From contig LSRY02000051.1 in assembly GCA_001643675.2 (NCBI GenBank), positions 2,501-66,500 of the forward strand: DNA of 64,000 nt, written 5' to 3'. Positions 1 through 12,500 of this stretch are shown here, piece after piece. Both the position numbers and the translations under genes were made by a program. Under the pieces are notes generated by a model. The model had not been told where the DNA came from, made no database searches, and was given only the letters and a program-made list of their open reading frames with translations. This DNA comes from Monocercomonoides exilis. Taxonomy: Eukaryota > Preaxostyla > Oxymonadida > Polymastigidae. The number at the start of each line of letters is the position of its first letter. Positions within the stretch are counted from its first letter, which is position 1.

Positions 1-958
1 AACCCTAACCCTAACCCTAACCCTAACCCTAACCCTAACCCTAACCCTAACCCTAACCCTAACCCTAACCCTAACCCTAACCCTAACCCTAACCCTAACC
101 CTAACCTAACCCTAACCTAACCCTAACCCTAACCCTAACCCTAACCCTAACCCTAACCCTAACCCTAACCCTAACCCTAACCCTAACCCTAACCCTAACC
201 CTAACCTAACCCTAACCCTAACCCTAACCCTAACCTAACCCTAACCCTAACCCTAACCCTAACCCTAACCCTAACCCTAACCCTAACCCTAACCCTAACC
301 TAACCCTAACCCTAACCCTAACCCTAACCCTAACCCTAACCCTAACCCTAACCCTAACCCTAACCCTAACCTAACCCTAACCCTAACCCTAACCCTAACC
401 CTAACCCTAACCCTAACCCTAACCCTAACCCTAACCCTAACCCTAACCCTAACCCTAACCCTAACCTAACCCTAACCCTAACCCTAACCCTAACCCTAAC
501 CCTAACCCTAACCCTAACCCTAACCCTAACCTAACCCTAACCCTAACCCTAACCCTAACCTAACCCTAACCCTAACCCTAACCCTAACCCTAACCCTAAC
601 CCTAACCCTAACCCTAACCCTAACCTAGTTTGAACCCTAACCCTAACCCTAACCCTAACCCTAACCCTAACCCTAACCCTAACCCTAACCCTAACCCTAA
701 CCCTAACCCTAACCCTAACCCTAACCCCTAACCCCTAACCCTAACCCTAACCCTAACCCTAACCCTAACCCTAACCCTAACCCCTAACCTAACCCTAACC
801 CTAACCCTAACCCTAACCCTAACCCCTAACCTAACCTAACCCTAACCCTAACCCTAACCCTAACCCTAACCCTAACCCTAACCTAACCTAACCTAACCCT
901 AACCTAACCCTAACCCTAACCTAACCTAACCTAACCTAACCCTAACCCTAACCTAACC
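1..958. repeat. Terminal telomere, (CCCTAA)n C-strand
   Basis: An uninterrupted array of CCCTAA units starts at base 1, so the window begins at a chromosome end. Variant 5-base CCTAA units are scattered throughout and become dense in the last ~130 bases. A few CCCCTAA units occur near 723-735, 780 and 823. One non-telomeric interruption sits at about 625-634. The enrichment of variant units on the internal side is the usual pattern of an older proximal tract that telomerase no longer renews. The array ends at about 958 inside a coding sequence. Confidence 0.98.
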
Positions 959-2169
959 TGGGTTTTATCTGATGAAATGAAAAAACGAAAGTTGTGGAAT
1001 TTAACACGGGATGCGATGTCACAACGTCTTCGTCGTCGTGCTCAAGCTGCTGGGTACCCACACGATCTCTTCTCCTTTCATTCATTCAGAAGTGGGTTTA
1101 TGTGTTCTGCGATCTTGGCTTCTGGTGTTGATGCTCATGCAAGGGATTCTGCCTATATGTACACAGCTGCCATTGCTGGCTGGGTTCCAAATTCGAAGGT
1201 TCAGAACAGATATGCAAAGCCTGCAATCACTGCCTCCATCGTTTCTTCTCGAGTTATCAAAACGAAAATTGAGAATGAAGTCATCGACATGTCTCTTGTC
1301 AACCCTGAGACATTTCACAACATCAACTTCAACCATGAAATTGAACATAACATCTGTGAGAGAACAGCAATTCAGATGGTTCGCAGAACATTCAAAGATA
1401 GAATCAATGTAGAGAAAGTGACTTCAACTTCAGAGGAAAAACCAAAGAGAAGAGAAGGCAATACAAGCAAAGAGCTTGGAAGAATGCTTTAACTCGATAC
1501 GTTGTGAGTGAAGAGGAGTTGGAAAAGGAAGCAAGTGAAATTTACACTAAACATAAAAACTATAACAATCCACAGACTCGCTTTTCGACAGTGAATAATG
1601 TTCGTGCTGATGTTGGAATTCGCCATGTCAATGAGAGAGTCTATGAAAAATGTGAAAATATTGATGATATTGTTGATGAATTACTTAGGTTTGTTGAAGA
1701 TGAGGTGGATGGAACAAAAGAGATTAGAAAGTATCATAGAAAGAAGCCCTGCCCTTATGAGCACTCTTTGCACAGGGATGTTGATGATAAGGGTCACAGA
1801 AAAAGAATACCTTGGACTGATGAAGAAGATACAAAATTGTTAGAGATGAACTTTGAAAAGAAAAGGTTCGTTGAGATGGCTGCAGAGTTGCCTGGGAGGT
1901 TGCCTCGTGATTGTCGAGACAGACTCAGAAATTTGGGGGTTATTGAAGGATGGAAAGATGATAGCATGACTAAGAAAAAGATGAAGAGAAGAAAGACGAT
2001 TTTGAAAGATGATATTGAAGATGATGAAGATGATGATTCTGAAGATTCTGAAGATTCTGATGATGAAGAAACTGAAGAAATTGAGGAAAAAATCAGTTTG
2101 AAAAAAGAAATGAAAAAAAGAAATACAAAAGAAAGAAAAATTGAAATTAATTATGATGATGAAAAATAA
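959..2169 (+). pseudogene. Tyrosine recombinase-Myb fragment, truncated by the telomere and frameshifted
   Basis: The reading frame containing the ATG at 977 is open back to the Trp codon at 959-961, immediately beside the telomere. That stretch aligns with the interior of the fuller paralogue at 35124-37625, so the ATG at 977 is internal and the N-terminal half, including the first catalytic Arg, is missing. Visible catalytic parts are the HSFR box near 1079-1090 and a Trp then Tyr ten residues apart near 1180-1215. The 977 frame stops at 1490-1492. Coding-like sequence continues in another frame from about 1402 to a TAA at 2167-2169, and that frame has no ATG at its start, so there is a frameshift or an unrecognised short intron. 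The second part carries a Myb/SANT domain (about 1797-1941, helix-3 residues CRDRLRNL) followed by an acidic Asp/Glu/Ser tail. Crypton-like tyrosine-recombinase elements are the nearest known class. A Myb fusion is an inference from sequence pattern. Confidence 0.8.
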
Positions 2170-3504
2170 ACTTTTTTATTACCTTTTGATTTGAATTTTT
2201 ATTGGTTTTTGATTTTTTCTATATAGTCATTGTTTTCCGAAATATTGTATTTTTATTTGGCTTCGCCAAGTTATACCCAGTTAATTACCTTTTTATTTCT
2301 TTTTGTTTTTTATCTTTTTTATTTAGAAAGAAATATCAAAGGTCAGATGAAATTGATGTTAATCTTTCATCAAACGACCAATATTTTTGATATTTTTCAC
2401 TCTTGATATTATTCGATTTTATTGAGGTTTATTGAATGTTTTTCAATAACGCATTGATATTTTTCATAAATTTTCAGATGAAAATAAATAATCCAAATTA
2501 ATTAAATTCTTTTTTTCGAACAAATTGCATGTTTTCTTGGGTTGCTTTTTCTTCAAAAAAAACTTTTCAAATAAATAATTAACTTGAAAAAAAAATCTCC
2601 GTTCACATTCATATTCAGAAATTTTCAAAGGTTCGGATGACAAAATTCACTCAATTATGAAAATTTTTGTCACAATGATATTCAAAATAGTTATATTCTT
2701 AGGTTTCACTAATTCTATTTTTCCAATGAGTATAATAACTATTAACAAAACTTCGAAAAGATAGAAGGAATATTTGGAGGTTATTTAGAAATATGTCTCA
2801 AATATTTTGATTTCAATATTTCTATTGATTTCAGCCAACATAACAAATGTTCAATAAACTGATAGAATTTTAATGGTTCTCGATGAAATAAAACTCACAA
2901 ACATATTAAAAACTGATATGCCTACGATATAATTGGGCTTCATTTTCTTCCAAAGTCAAAATATTACCAGTATAAACATCATCAATCATCTTTTCTTGGG
3001 TTGCAAAACATTTTTCGTTTCAAACAACATCAGTCATTTTCACTAAAAAATCACAAAGTTTGACTGAATGATATTCAAAGGTTCTGTTGATTCAATTATC
3101 ACTCTTACAAACAATCATTCATTTCGTCATGACAAATGAATAATAACATTGAAATTGTTTGGTTGCAACAACATTGATGACCCACAAAATACACGTATTT
3201 TCACTCATTTAATGATTTGAAATAAAGGCAAAATTCCATGGTTAGTTTGATCCTGATGCTATATGAACTTCTTTATATCACTTTAATGGTTGCAAACAAT
3301 CAATAAGCAACCTTGACTTTCTAAAATAATATAACACTTTTGGTATCAAAACACAGAAAAATACACTTTTCCTAGGACCTCCTACAAAAGTTGAACTTTT
3401 GTGGTTAGCTACTAGAAAATCCAAATTTTTGATACTAAAAGTATGCATAATTGTCAGTTGACAAAATACATCAACCTTCATATCTCCCATAATGCACAGT
3501 TGGT
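2170..3504. other. AT-rich noncoding flank of the recombinase remnant
   Basis: No convincing coding region is seen. The sequence is strongly AT-rich, with many TTTTCAA/TTGATATTTT-like words. It lies between the recombinase stop and an internal telomeric tract, so it is probably the 3' part of the same mobile element. I see no terminal inverted repeats or target-site duplication by eye. Confidence 0.5.
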
Positions 3505-3555
3505 CCCCTAACCCTAACCTAACCTAACCTAACCCTAACCCTAACCCTAACCTAA
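3505..3555. repeat. Interstitial telomeric tract
   Basis: About 50 bases of CCCTAA and CCTAA units in the same orientation as the terminal telomere. The left junction is with AT-rich element sequence. The right junction runs directly into the satellite (CCTAATTTTGTAATTTTT against CACAAATTTTGTAATTTTT in later monomers), sharing only AATTTTG. It places telomeric DNA on both sides of 959-3504. Confidence 0.95.
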
Positions 3556-6500
3556 TTTTGTAATTTTTGTCGAAAAAGAAGTATTGAGAATAATTGGTGT
3601 TGAGTGATATTTCGGGTGAGAGGGCCTTCTCAGAGGGAAAAAGCCTTCCCACCCAAAAATATCAATGAAATATTTCTCAAAACTTCACCAAGTGATGTGA
3701 CAATGCAAGAGAGTGTGATGGGAGAGCGTTGCAAGGCGCTCCCCACTCTCGACGAGCCGGAAGGAACGCGCTGCGCGCTGCCCTAGGCCTTTTCCAGTCA
3801 ATTTCCCTTATTAACCGAATTTTCTTTGTTTTTTTTTTGCGGGGCGGGGAGGGCGCGGTGAGTGGTGTGGCCTGCTGTGCAGGCCACAGGAGCCAGGGGG
3901 CTATTTACACAAATTTTGTAATTTTTGTCGAAAAAGAAGTATTGAGAATAATTGGTGTTGAGTGATATTTCGGGTGAGAGGGCCTTCTCAGAGGGAAAAA
4001 GCCTTCCCACCCAAAAATATCAATGAAATATTTCTCAAAACTTCACCAAGTGATGTGACAATGCAAGAGAGTGTGATGGGAGAGCGTTGCAAGGCGCTCC
4101 CCACTCTCGACGAGCCGGAAGGAACGCGCTGCGCGCTGCCCTAGGCCTTTTCCAGTCAATTTCCCTTATTAACCGAATTTTCTTTGTTTTTTTTTTGCGG
4201 GGCGGGGAGGGCGCGGTGAGTGGTGTGGCCTGCACAGCAGGCCACAGGAGCCAGGGGGCTATTTACACAAATTTTGTAATTTTTGTCGAAAAAGAAGTAT
4301 TGAGAATAATTGGTGTTGAGTGATATTTCGGGTGAGAGGGCCTTCTCAGAGGGAAAAAGCCTTCCCACCCAAAAATATCAATGAAATATTTCTCAAAACT
4401 TCACCAAGTGATGTGACAATGCAAGAGAGTGTGATGGGAGAGCGTTGCAAGGCGCTCCCCATGCTCTCCGAGCCGGAAGGAACGCGCTGCGCGCTGCCCT
4501 AGGCCTTTTCCAGTCAATTTCCCTTATTAACCGAATTTTCTTTGTTTTTTTTTTGCGGGGCGGGGAGGGCGCGGTGAGTGGTGTGGCCTGCACAGCAGGC
4601 CACAGGAGCCAGGGGGCTATTTACACAAATTTTGTAATTTTTGTCGAAAAAGAAGTATTGAGAATAATTGGTGTTGAGTGATATTTCGGGTGAGAGGGCC
4701 TTCTCAGAGGGAAAAAGCCTTCCCACCCAAAAATATCAATGAAATATTTCTCAAAACTTCACCAAGTGATGTGACAATGCAAGAGAGTGTGATGGGAGAG
4801 CGTTGCAAGGCGCTCCCCATGCTCTCGAGCCGGAAGGAACGCGCTGCGCGCTGCCCTAGGCCTTTTCCAGTCAATTTCCCTTATTAACCGAATTTTCTTT
4901 GTTTTTTTTTTTTGCGGGGCGGGGAGGGCGCGGTGAGGTGGTGTGGCCTGCACAGCAGGCCACAGGAGCCAGGGGGCTATTTACACAAATTTTGTAATTT
5001 TTGTCGAAAAAGAAGTATTGAGAATAATTGGTGTTGAGTGATATTTCGGGTGAGAGGGCCTTCTCAGAGGGAAAAGCCTTCCCACCCAAAAATATCAATG
5101 AAATATTTCTCAAAACTTCACCAAGTGATGTGACAATGCAAGAGAGTGTGATGGGAGAGCGTTGCAAGGCGCTCCCCACTCTCGACGAGCCGGAAGGAAC
5201 GCGCTGCGCGCTGCCCTAGGCCTTTTCCAGTCAATTTCCCTTATTAACCGAATTTTCTTTTGTTTTTTTTTTTGCGGGGCGGGGAGGGCGCGGTGAGTGG
5301 TGTGGCCTGCACAGCAGGCCACAGGAGCCAGGGGGCTATTTACACAAATTTTGTAATTTTTGTCGAAAAAGAAGTATTGAGAATAATTGGTGTTGAGTGA
5401 TATTTCGGGTGAGAGGGCCTTCTCAGAGGGAAAAAGCCTTCCCACCCAAAAATATCAATGAAATATTTCTCAAAACTTCACCAAGTGATGTGACAATGCA
5501 AGAGAGTGTGATGGGAGAGCGTTGCAAGGCGCTCCCCACTCTCGACGAGCCGGAAGGAACGCGCTGCGCGCTGCCCTAGGCCTTTTCCAGTCAATTTCCC
5601 TTATTAACCGAATTTTCTTTTGTTTTTTTTTTTTGCGGGGCGGGGAGGGCGCGGTGAGTGGTGTGGCCTGCACAGCAGGCCACAGGAGCCAGGGGGCTAT
5701 TTACACAAATTTTGTAATTTTTGTCGAAAAAGAAGTATTGAGAATAATTGGTGTTGAGTGATATTTCGGGTGAGAGGGCCTTCTCAGAGGGAAAAGCCTT
5801 CCCACCCAAAAATATCAATGAAATATTTCTCAAAACTTCACCAAGTGATGTGACAATGCAAGAGAGTGTGATGGGAGAGCGTTGCAAGGCGCTCCCCACT
5901 CTCGACGAGCCGGAAGGAACGCTGCGCGCTGCCCTAGGCCTTTTCCAGTCAATTTCCCTTATTAACCGAATTTTCTTTGTTTTTTTTTGCGGGGCGGGGA
6001 GGGCGCGGTGAGTGGTGTGGCCTGCACAGCAGGCCACAGGAGCCAGGGGGCTATTTACACAAATTTTGTAATTTTTGTCGAAAAAGAAGTATTGAGAATA
6101 ATTGGTGTTGAGTGATATTTCGGGTGAGAGGGCCTTCTCAGAGGGAAAAGCCTTCCCACCCAAAAATATCAATGAAATATTTCTCAAAACTTCACCAAGT
6201 GATGTGACAATGCAAGAGAGTGTGATGGGAGAGCGTTGCAAGGCGCTCCCCACTCTCGACGAGCCGGAAGGAACGCGCTGCGCGCTGCCCTAGGCCTTTT
6301 CCAGTCAATTTCCCTTATTAACCGAATTTTCTTTGTTTTTTTTTGCGGGGCGGGGAGGGCGCGGTGAGTGGTGTGGCCTGCACAGCAGGCCACAGGAGCC
6401 AGGGGGCTATTTACACAAATTTTGTAATTTTTGTCGAAAAAGAAGTATTGAGAATAATTGGTGTTGAGTGATATTTCGGGTGAGAGGGCCTTCTCAGAGG

Positions 6501-9500
6501 GAAAAGCCTTCCCACCCAAAAATATCAATGAAATATTTCTCAAAACTTCACCAAGTGATGTGACAATGCAAGAGAGTGTGATGGGAGAGCGTTGCAAGGC
6601 GCTCCCCACTCTCGACGAGCCGGAAGGAACGCTGCGCGCTGCCCTAGGCCTTTTCCAGTCAATTTCCCTTATTAACCGAATTTTCTTTGTTTTTTTTTTT
6701 TGCGGGGCGGGGAGGGCGCGGTGAGTGGTGTGGCCTGCACAGCAGGCCACAGGAGCCAGGGGGCTATTTACACAAATTTTGTAATTTTTGTCGAAAAAGA
6801 AGTATTGAGAATAATTGGTGTTGAGTGATATTTCGGGTGAGAGGGCCTTCTCAGAGGGAAAAAGCCTTCCCACCCAAAAATATCAATGAAATATTTCTCA
6901 AAACTTCACCAAGTGATGTGACAATGCAAGAGAGTGTGATGGGAGAGCGTTGCAAGGCGCTCCCCACTCTCGACGAGCCGGAAGGAACGCGCTGCGCGCT
7001 GCCCTAGGCCTTTTCCAGTCAATTTCCCTTATTAACCGAATTTTCTTTGTTTTTTTTTGCGGGGCGGGGAGGGCGCGGTGAGTGGTGTGGCCTGCACAGC
7101 AGGCCACAGGAGCCAGGGGGCTATTTACACAAATTTTGTAATTTTTGTCGAAAAAGAAGTATTGAGAATAATTGGTGTTGAGTGATATTTCGGGTGAGAG
7201 GGCCTTCTCAGAGGGAAAAAGCCTTCCCACCCAAAAATATCAATGAAATATTTCTCAAAACTTCACCAAGTGATGTGACAATGCAAGAGAGTGTGATGGG
7301 AGAGCGTTGCAAGGCGCTCCCCACTCTCGACGAGCCGGAAGGAACGCGCTGCGCGCTGCCCTAGGCCTTTTCCAGTCAATTTCCCTTATTAACCGAATTT
7401 TCTTTGTTTTTTTTTGCGGGGCGGGGAGGGCGCGGTGAGGTGGTGTGGCCTGCACAGCAGGCCACAGGAGCCAGGGGGCTATTTACACAAATTTTGTAAT
7501 TTTTGTCGAAAAAGAAGTATTGAGAATAATTGGTGTTGAGTGATATTTCGGGTGAGAGGGCCTTCTCAGAGGGAAAAGCCTTCCCACCCAAAAATATCAA
7601 TGAAATATTTCTCAAAACTTCACCAAGTGATGTGACAATGCAAGAGAGTGTGATGGGAGAGCGTTGCAAGGCGCTCCCCACTCTCGACGAGCCGGAAGGA
7701 ACGCGCTGCGCGCTGCCCTAGGCCTTTTCCAGTCAATTTCCCTTATTAACCGAATTTTCTTTGTTTTTTTTTTTGCGGGGCGGGGAGGGCGCGGTGAGTG
7801 GTGTGGCCTGCACAGCAGGCCACAGGAGCCAGGGGGCTATTTACACAAATTTTGTAATTTTTGTCGAAAAAGAAGTATTGAGAATAATTGGTGTTGAGTG
7901 ATATTTCGGGTGAGAGGGCCTTCTCAGAGGGAAAAAGCCTTCCCACCCAAAAATATCAATGAAATATTTCTCAAAACTTCACCAAGTGATGTGACAATGC
8001 AAGAGAGTGTGATGGGAGAGCGTTGCAAGGCGCTCCCCACTCTCGACGAGCCGGAAGGAACGCGCTGCGCGCTGCCCTAGGCCTTTTCCAGTCAATTTCC
8101 CTTATTAACCGAATTTTCTTTGTTTTTTTTTTTTGCGGGGCGGGGAGGGCGCGGTGAGTGGTGTGGCCTGCACAGCAGGCCACAGGAGCCAGGGGGCTAT
8201 TTACACAAATTTTGTAATTTTTGTCGAAAAAGAAGTATTGAGAATAATTGGTGTTGAGTGATATTTCGGGTGAGAGGGCCTTCTCAGAGGGAAAAGCCTT
8301 CCCACCCAAAAATATCAATGAAATATTTCTCAAAACTTCACCAAGTGATGTGACAATGCAAGAGAGTGTGATGGGAGAGCGTTGCAAGGCGCTCCCCACT
8401 CTCGACGAGCCGGAAGGAACGCGCTGCGCGCTGCCCTAGGCCTTTTCCAGTCAATTTCCCTTATTAACCGAATTTTCTTTTGTTTTTTTTTTTGCGGGGC
8501 GGGGAGGGCGCGGTGAGGTGGTGTGGCCTGCTGTGCAGGCCACAGGAGCCAGGGGGCTATTTACACAAATTTTGTAATTTTTGTCGAAAAAGAAGTATTG
8601 AGAATAATTGGTGTTGAGTGATATTTCGGGTGAGAGGGCCTTCTCAGAGGGAAAAGCCTTCCCACCCAAAAATATCAATGAAATATTTCTCAAAACTTCA
8701 CCAAGTGATGTGACAATGCAAGAGAGTGTGATGGGAGAGCGTTGCAAGGCGCTCCCCACTCTCGACGAGCCGGAAGGAACGCGCTGCGCGCTGCCCTAGG
8801 CCTTTTCCAGTCAATTTCCCTTATTAACCGAATTTTCTTTGTTTTTTTTTTTGCGGGGCGGGGAGGGCGCGGTGAGTGGTGTGGCCTGCTGTGCAGGCCA
8901 CAGGAGCCAGGGGGCTATTTACACAAATTTTGTAATTTTTGTCGAAAAAGAAGTATTGAGAATAATTGGTGTTGAGTGATATTTCGGGTGAGAGGGCCTT
9001 CTCAGAGGGAAAAAGCCTTCCCACCCAAAAATATCAATGAAATATTTCTCAAAACTTCACCAAGTGATGTGACAATGCAAGAGAGTGTGATGGGAGAGCG
9101 TTGCAAGGCGCTCCCCACTCTCGACGAGCCGGAAGGAACGCGCTGCGCGCTGCCCTAGGCCTTTTCCAGTCAATTTCCCTTATTAACCGAATTTTCTTTG
9201 TTTTTTTTTTGCGGGGCGGGGAGGGCGCGGTGAGTGGTGTGGCCTGCTGTGCAGGCCACAGGAGCCAGGGGGCTATTTACACAAATTTTGTAATTTTTGT
9301 CGAAAAAGAAGTATTGAGAATAATTGGTGTTGAGTGATATTTCGGGTGAGAGGGCCTTCTCAGAGGGAAAAGCCTTCCCACCCAAAAATATCAATGAAAT
9401 ATTTCTCAAAACTTCACCAAGTGATGTGACAATGCAAGAGAGTGTGATGGGAGAGCGTTGCAAGGCGCTCCCCACTCTCGACGAGCCGGAAGGAACGCGC

Positions 9501-12500
9501 TGCGCGCTGCCCTAGGCCTTTTCCAGTCAATTTCCCTTATTAACCGAATTTTCTTTGTTTTTTTTTGCGGGGCGGGGAGGGCGCGGTGAGTGGTGTGGCC
9601 TGCTGTGCAGGCCACAGGAGCCAGGGGGCTATTTACACAAATTTTGTAATTTTTGTCGAAAAAGAAGTATTGAGAATAATTGGTGTTGAGTGATATTTCG
9701 GGTGAGAGGGCCTTCTCAGAGGGAAAAGCCTTCCCACCCAAAAATATCAATGAAATATTTCTCAAAACTTCACCAAGTGATGTGACAATGCAAGAGAGTG
9801 TGATGGGAGAGCGTTGCAAGGCGCTCCCCACTCTCGACGAGCCGGAAGGAACGCGCTGCGCGCTGCCCTAGGCCTTTTCCAGTCAATTTCCCTTATTAAC
9901 CGAATTTTCTTTTGTTTTTTTTTTTTGCGGGGCGGGGAGGGCGCGGTGAGTGGTGTGGCCTGCTGTGCAGGCCACAGGAGCCAGGGGGCTATTTACACAA
10001 ATTTTGTAATTTTTGTCGAAAAGAAGTATTGAGAATAATTGGTGTTGAGTGATATTTCGGGTGAGAGGGCCTTCTCAGAGGGAAAAGCCTTCCCACCCAA
10101 AAATATCAATGAAATATTTCTCAAAACTTCACCAAGTGATGTGACAATGCAAGAGAGTGTGATGGGAGAGCGTTGCAAGGCGCTCCCCACTCTCGACGAG
10201 CCGGAAGGAACGCGCTGCGCGCTGCCCTAGGCCTTTTCCAGTCAATTTCCCTTATTAACCGAATTTTCTTTGTTTTTTTTTGCGGGGCGGGGAGGGCGCG
10301 GTGAGTGGTGTGGCCTGCTGTGCAGGCCACAGGAGCCAGGGGGCTATTTACACAAATTTTGTAATTTTTGTCGAAAAAGAAGTATTGAGAATAATTGGTG
10401 TTGAGTGATATTTCGGGTGAGAGGGCCTTCTCAGAGGGAAAAGCCTTCCCACCCAAAAATATCAATGAAATATTTCTCAAAACTTCACCAAGTGATGTGA
10501 CAATGCAAGAGAGTGTGATGGGAGAGCGTTGCAAGGCGCTCCCCACTCTCGACGAGCCGGAAGGAACGCGCTGCGCGCTGCCCTAGGCCTTTTCCAGTCA
10601 ATTTCCCTTATTAACCGAATTTTCTTTGTTTTTTTTTTGCGGGGCGGGGAGGGCGCGGTGAGTGGTGTGGCCTGCTGTGCAGGCCACAGGAGCCAGGGGG
10701 CTATTTACACAAATTTTGTAATTTTTGTCGAAAAAGAAGTATTGAGAATAATTGGTGTTGAGTGATATTTCGGGTGAGAGGGCCTTCTCAGAGGGAAAAA
10801 GCCTTCCCACCCAAAAATATCAATGAAATATTTCTCAAAACTTCACCAAGTGATGTGACAATGCAAGAGAGTGTGATGGGAGAGCGTTGCAAGGCGCTCC
10901 CCACTCTCGACGAGCCGGAAGGAACGCGCTGCGCGCTGCCCTAGGCCTTTTCCAGTCAATTTCCCTTATTAACCGAATTTTCTTTTGTTTTTTTTTTTTG
11001 CGGGGCGGGGAGGGCGCGGTGAGTGGTGTGGCCTGCTGTGCAGGCCACAGGAGCCAGGGGGCTATTTACACAAATTTTGTAATTTTTGTCGAAAAAGAAG
11101 TATTGAGAATAATTGGTGTTGAGTGATATTTCGGGTGAGAGGGCCTTCTCAGAGGGAAAAGCCTTCCCACCCAAAAATATCAATGAAATATTTCTCAAAA
11201 CTTCACCAAGTGATGTGACAATGCAAGAGAGTGTGATGGGAGAGCGTTGCAAGGCGCTCCCCACTCTCGACGAGCCGGAAGGAACGCGCTGCGCGCTGCC
11301 CTAGGCCTTTTCCAGTCAATTTCCCTTATTAACCGAATTTTCTTTGTTTTTTTTTGCGGGGCGGGGAGGGCGCGGTGAGTGGTGTGGCCTGCTGTGCAGG
11401 CCACAGGAGCTCAGGGGGCTATTTACACAAATTTTGTAATTTTTGTCGAAAAGAAGTATTGAGAATAATTGGTGTTGAGTGATATTTCGGGTGAGAGGGC
11501 CTTCTCAGAGGGAAAAAGCCTTCCCACCCAAAAATATCAATGAAATATTTCTCAAAACTTCACCAAGTGATGTGACAATGCAAGAGAGTGTGATGGGAGA
11601 GCGTTGCAAGGCGCTCCCCACTCTCGACGAGCCGGAAGGAACGCGCTGCGCGCTGCCCTAGGCCTTTTCCAGTCAATTTCCCTTATTAACCGAATTTTCT
11701 TTGTTTTTTTTTTTTGCGGGGCGGGGAGGGCGCGGTGAGTGGTGTGGCCTGCTGTGCAGGCCACAGGAGCCAGGGGGCTATTTACACAAATTTTGTAATT
11801 TTTGTCGAAAAAGAAGTATTGAGAATAATTGGTGTTGAGTGATATTTCGGGTGAGAGGGCCTTCTCAGAGGGAAAAGCCTTCCCACCCAAAAATATCAAT
11901 GAAATATTTCTCAAAACTTCACCAAGTGATGTGACAATGCAAGAGAGTGTGATGGGAGAGCGTTGCAAGGCGCTCCCCACTCTCGACGAGCCGGAAGGAA
12001 CGCGCTGCGCGCTGCCCTAGGCCTTTTCCAGTCAATTTCCTTATTAACCGAATTTTCTTTTGTTTTTTTTTTTTGCGGGGCGGGGAGGGCGCGGTGAGGT
12101 GGTGTGGCCTGCTGTGCAGGCCACAGGAGCCAGGGGGCTATTTACACAAATTTTGTAATTTTTGTCGAAAAAGAAGTATTGAGAATAATTGGTGTTGAGT
12201 GATATTTCGGGTGAGAGGGCCTTCTCAGAGGGAAAAAGCCTTCCCACCCAAAAATATCAATGAAATATTTCTCAAAACTTCACCAAGTGATGTGACAATG
12301 CAAGAGAGTGTGATGGGAGAGCGTTGCAAGGCGCTCCCCACTCTCGACGAGCCGGAAGGAACGCGCTGCGCGCTGCCCTAGGCCTTTTCCAGTCAATTTC
12401 CCTTATTAACCGAATTTTCTTTGTTTTTTTTTTTGCGGGGCGGGGAGGGCGCGGTGAGTGGTGTGGCCTGCTGTGCAGGCCACAGGAGCCAGGGGGCTAT

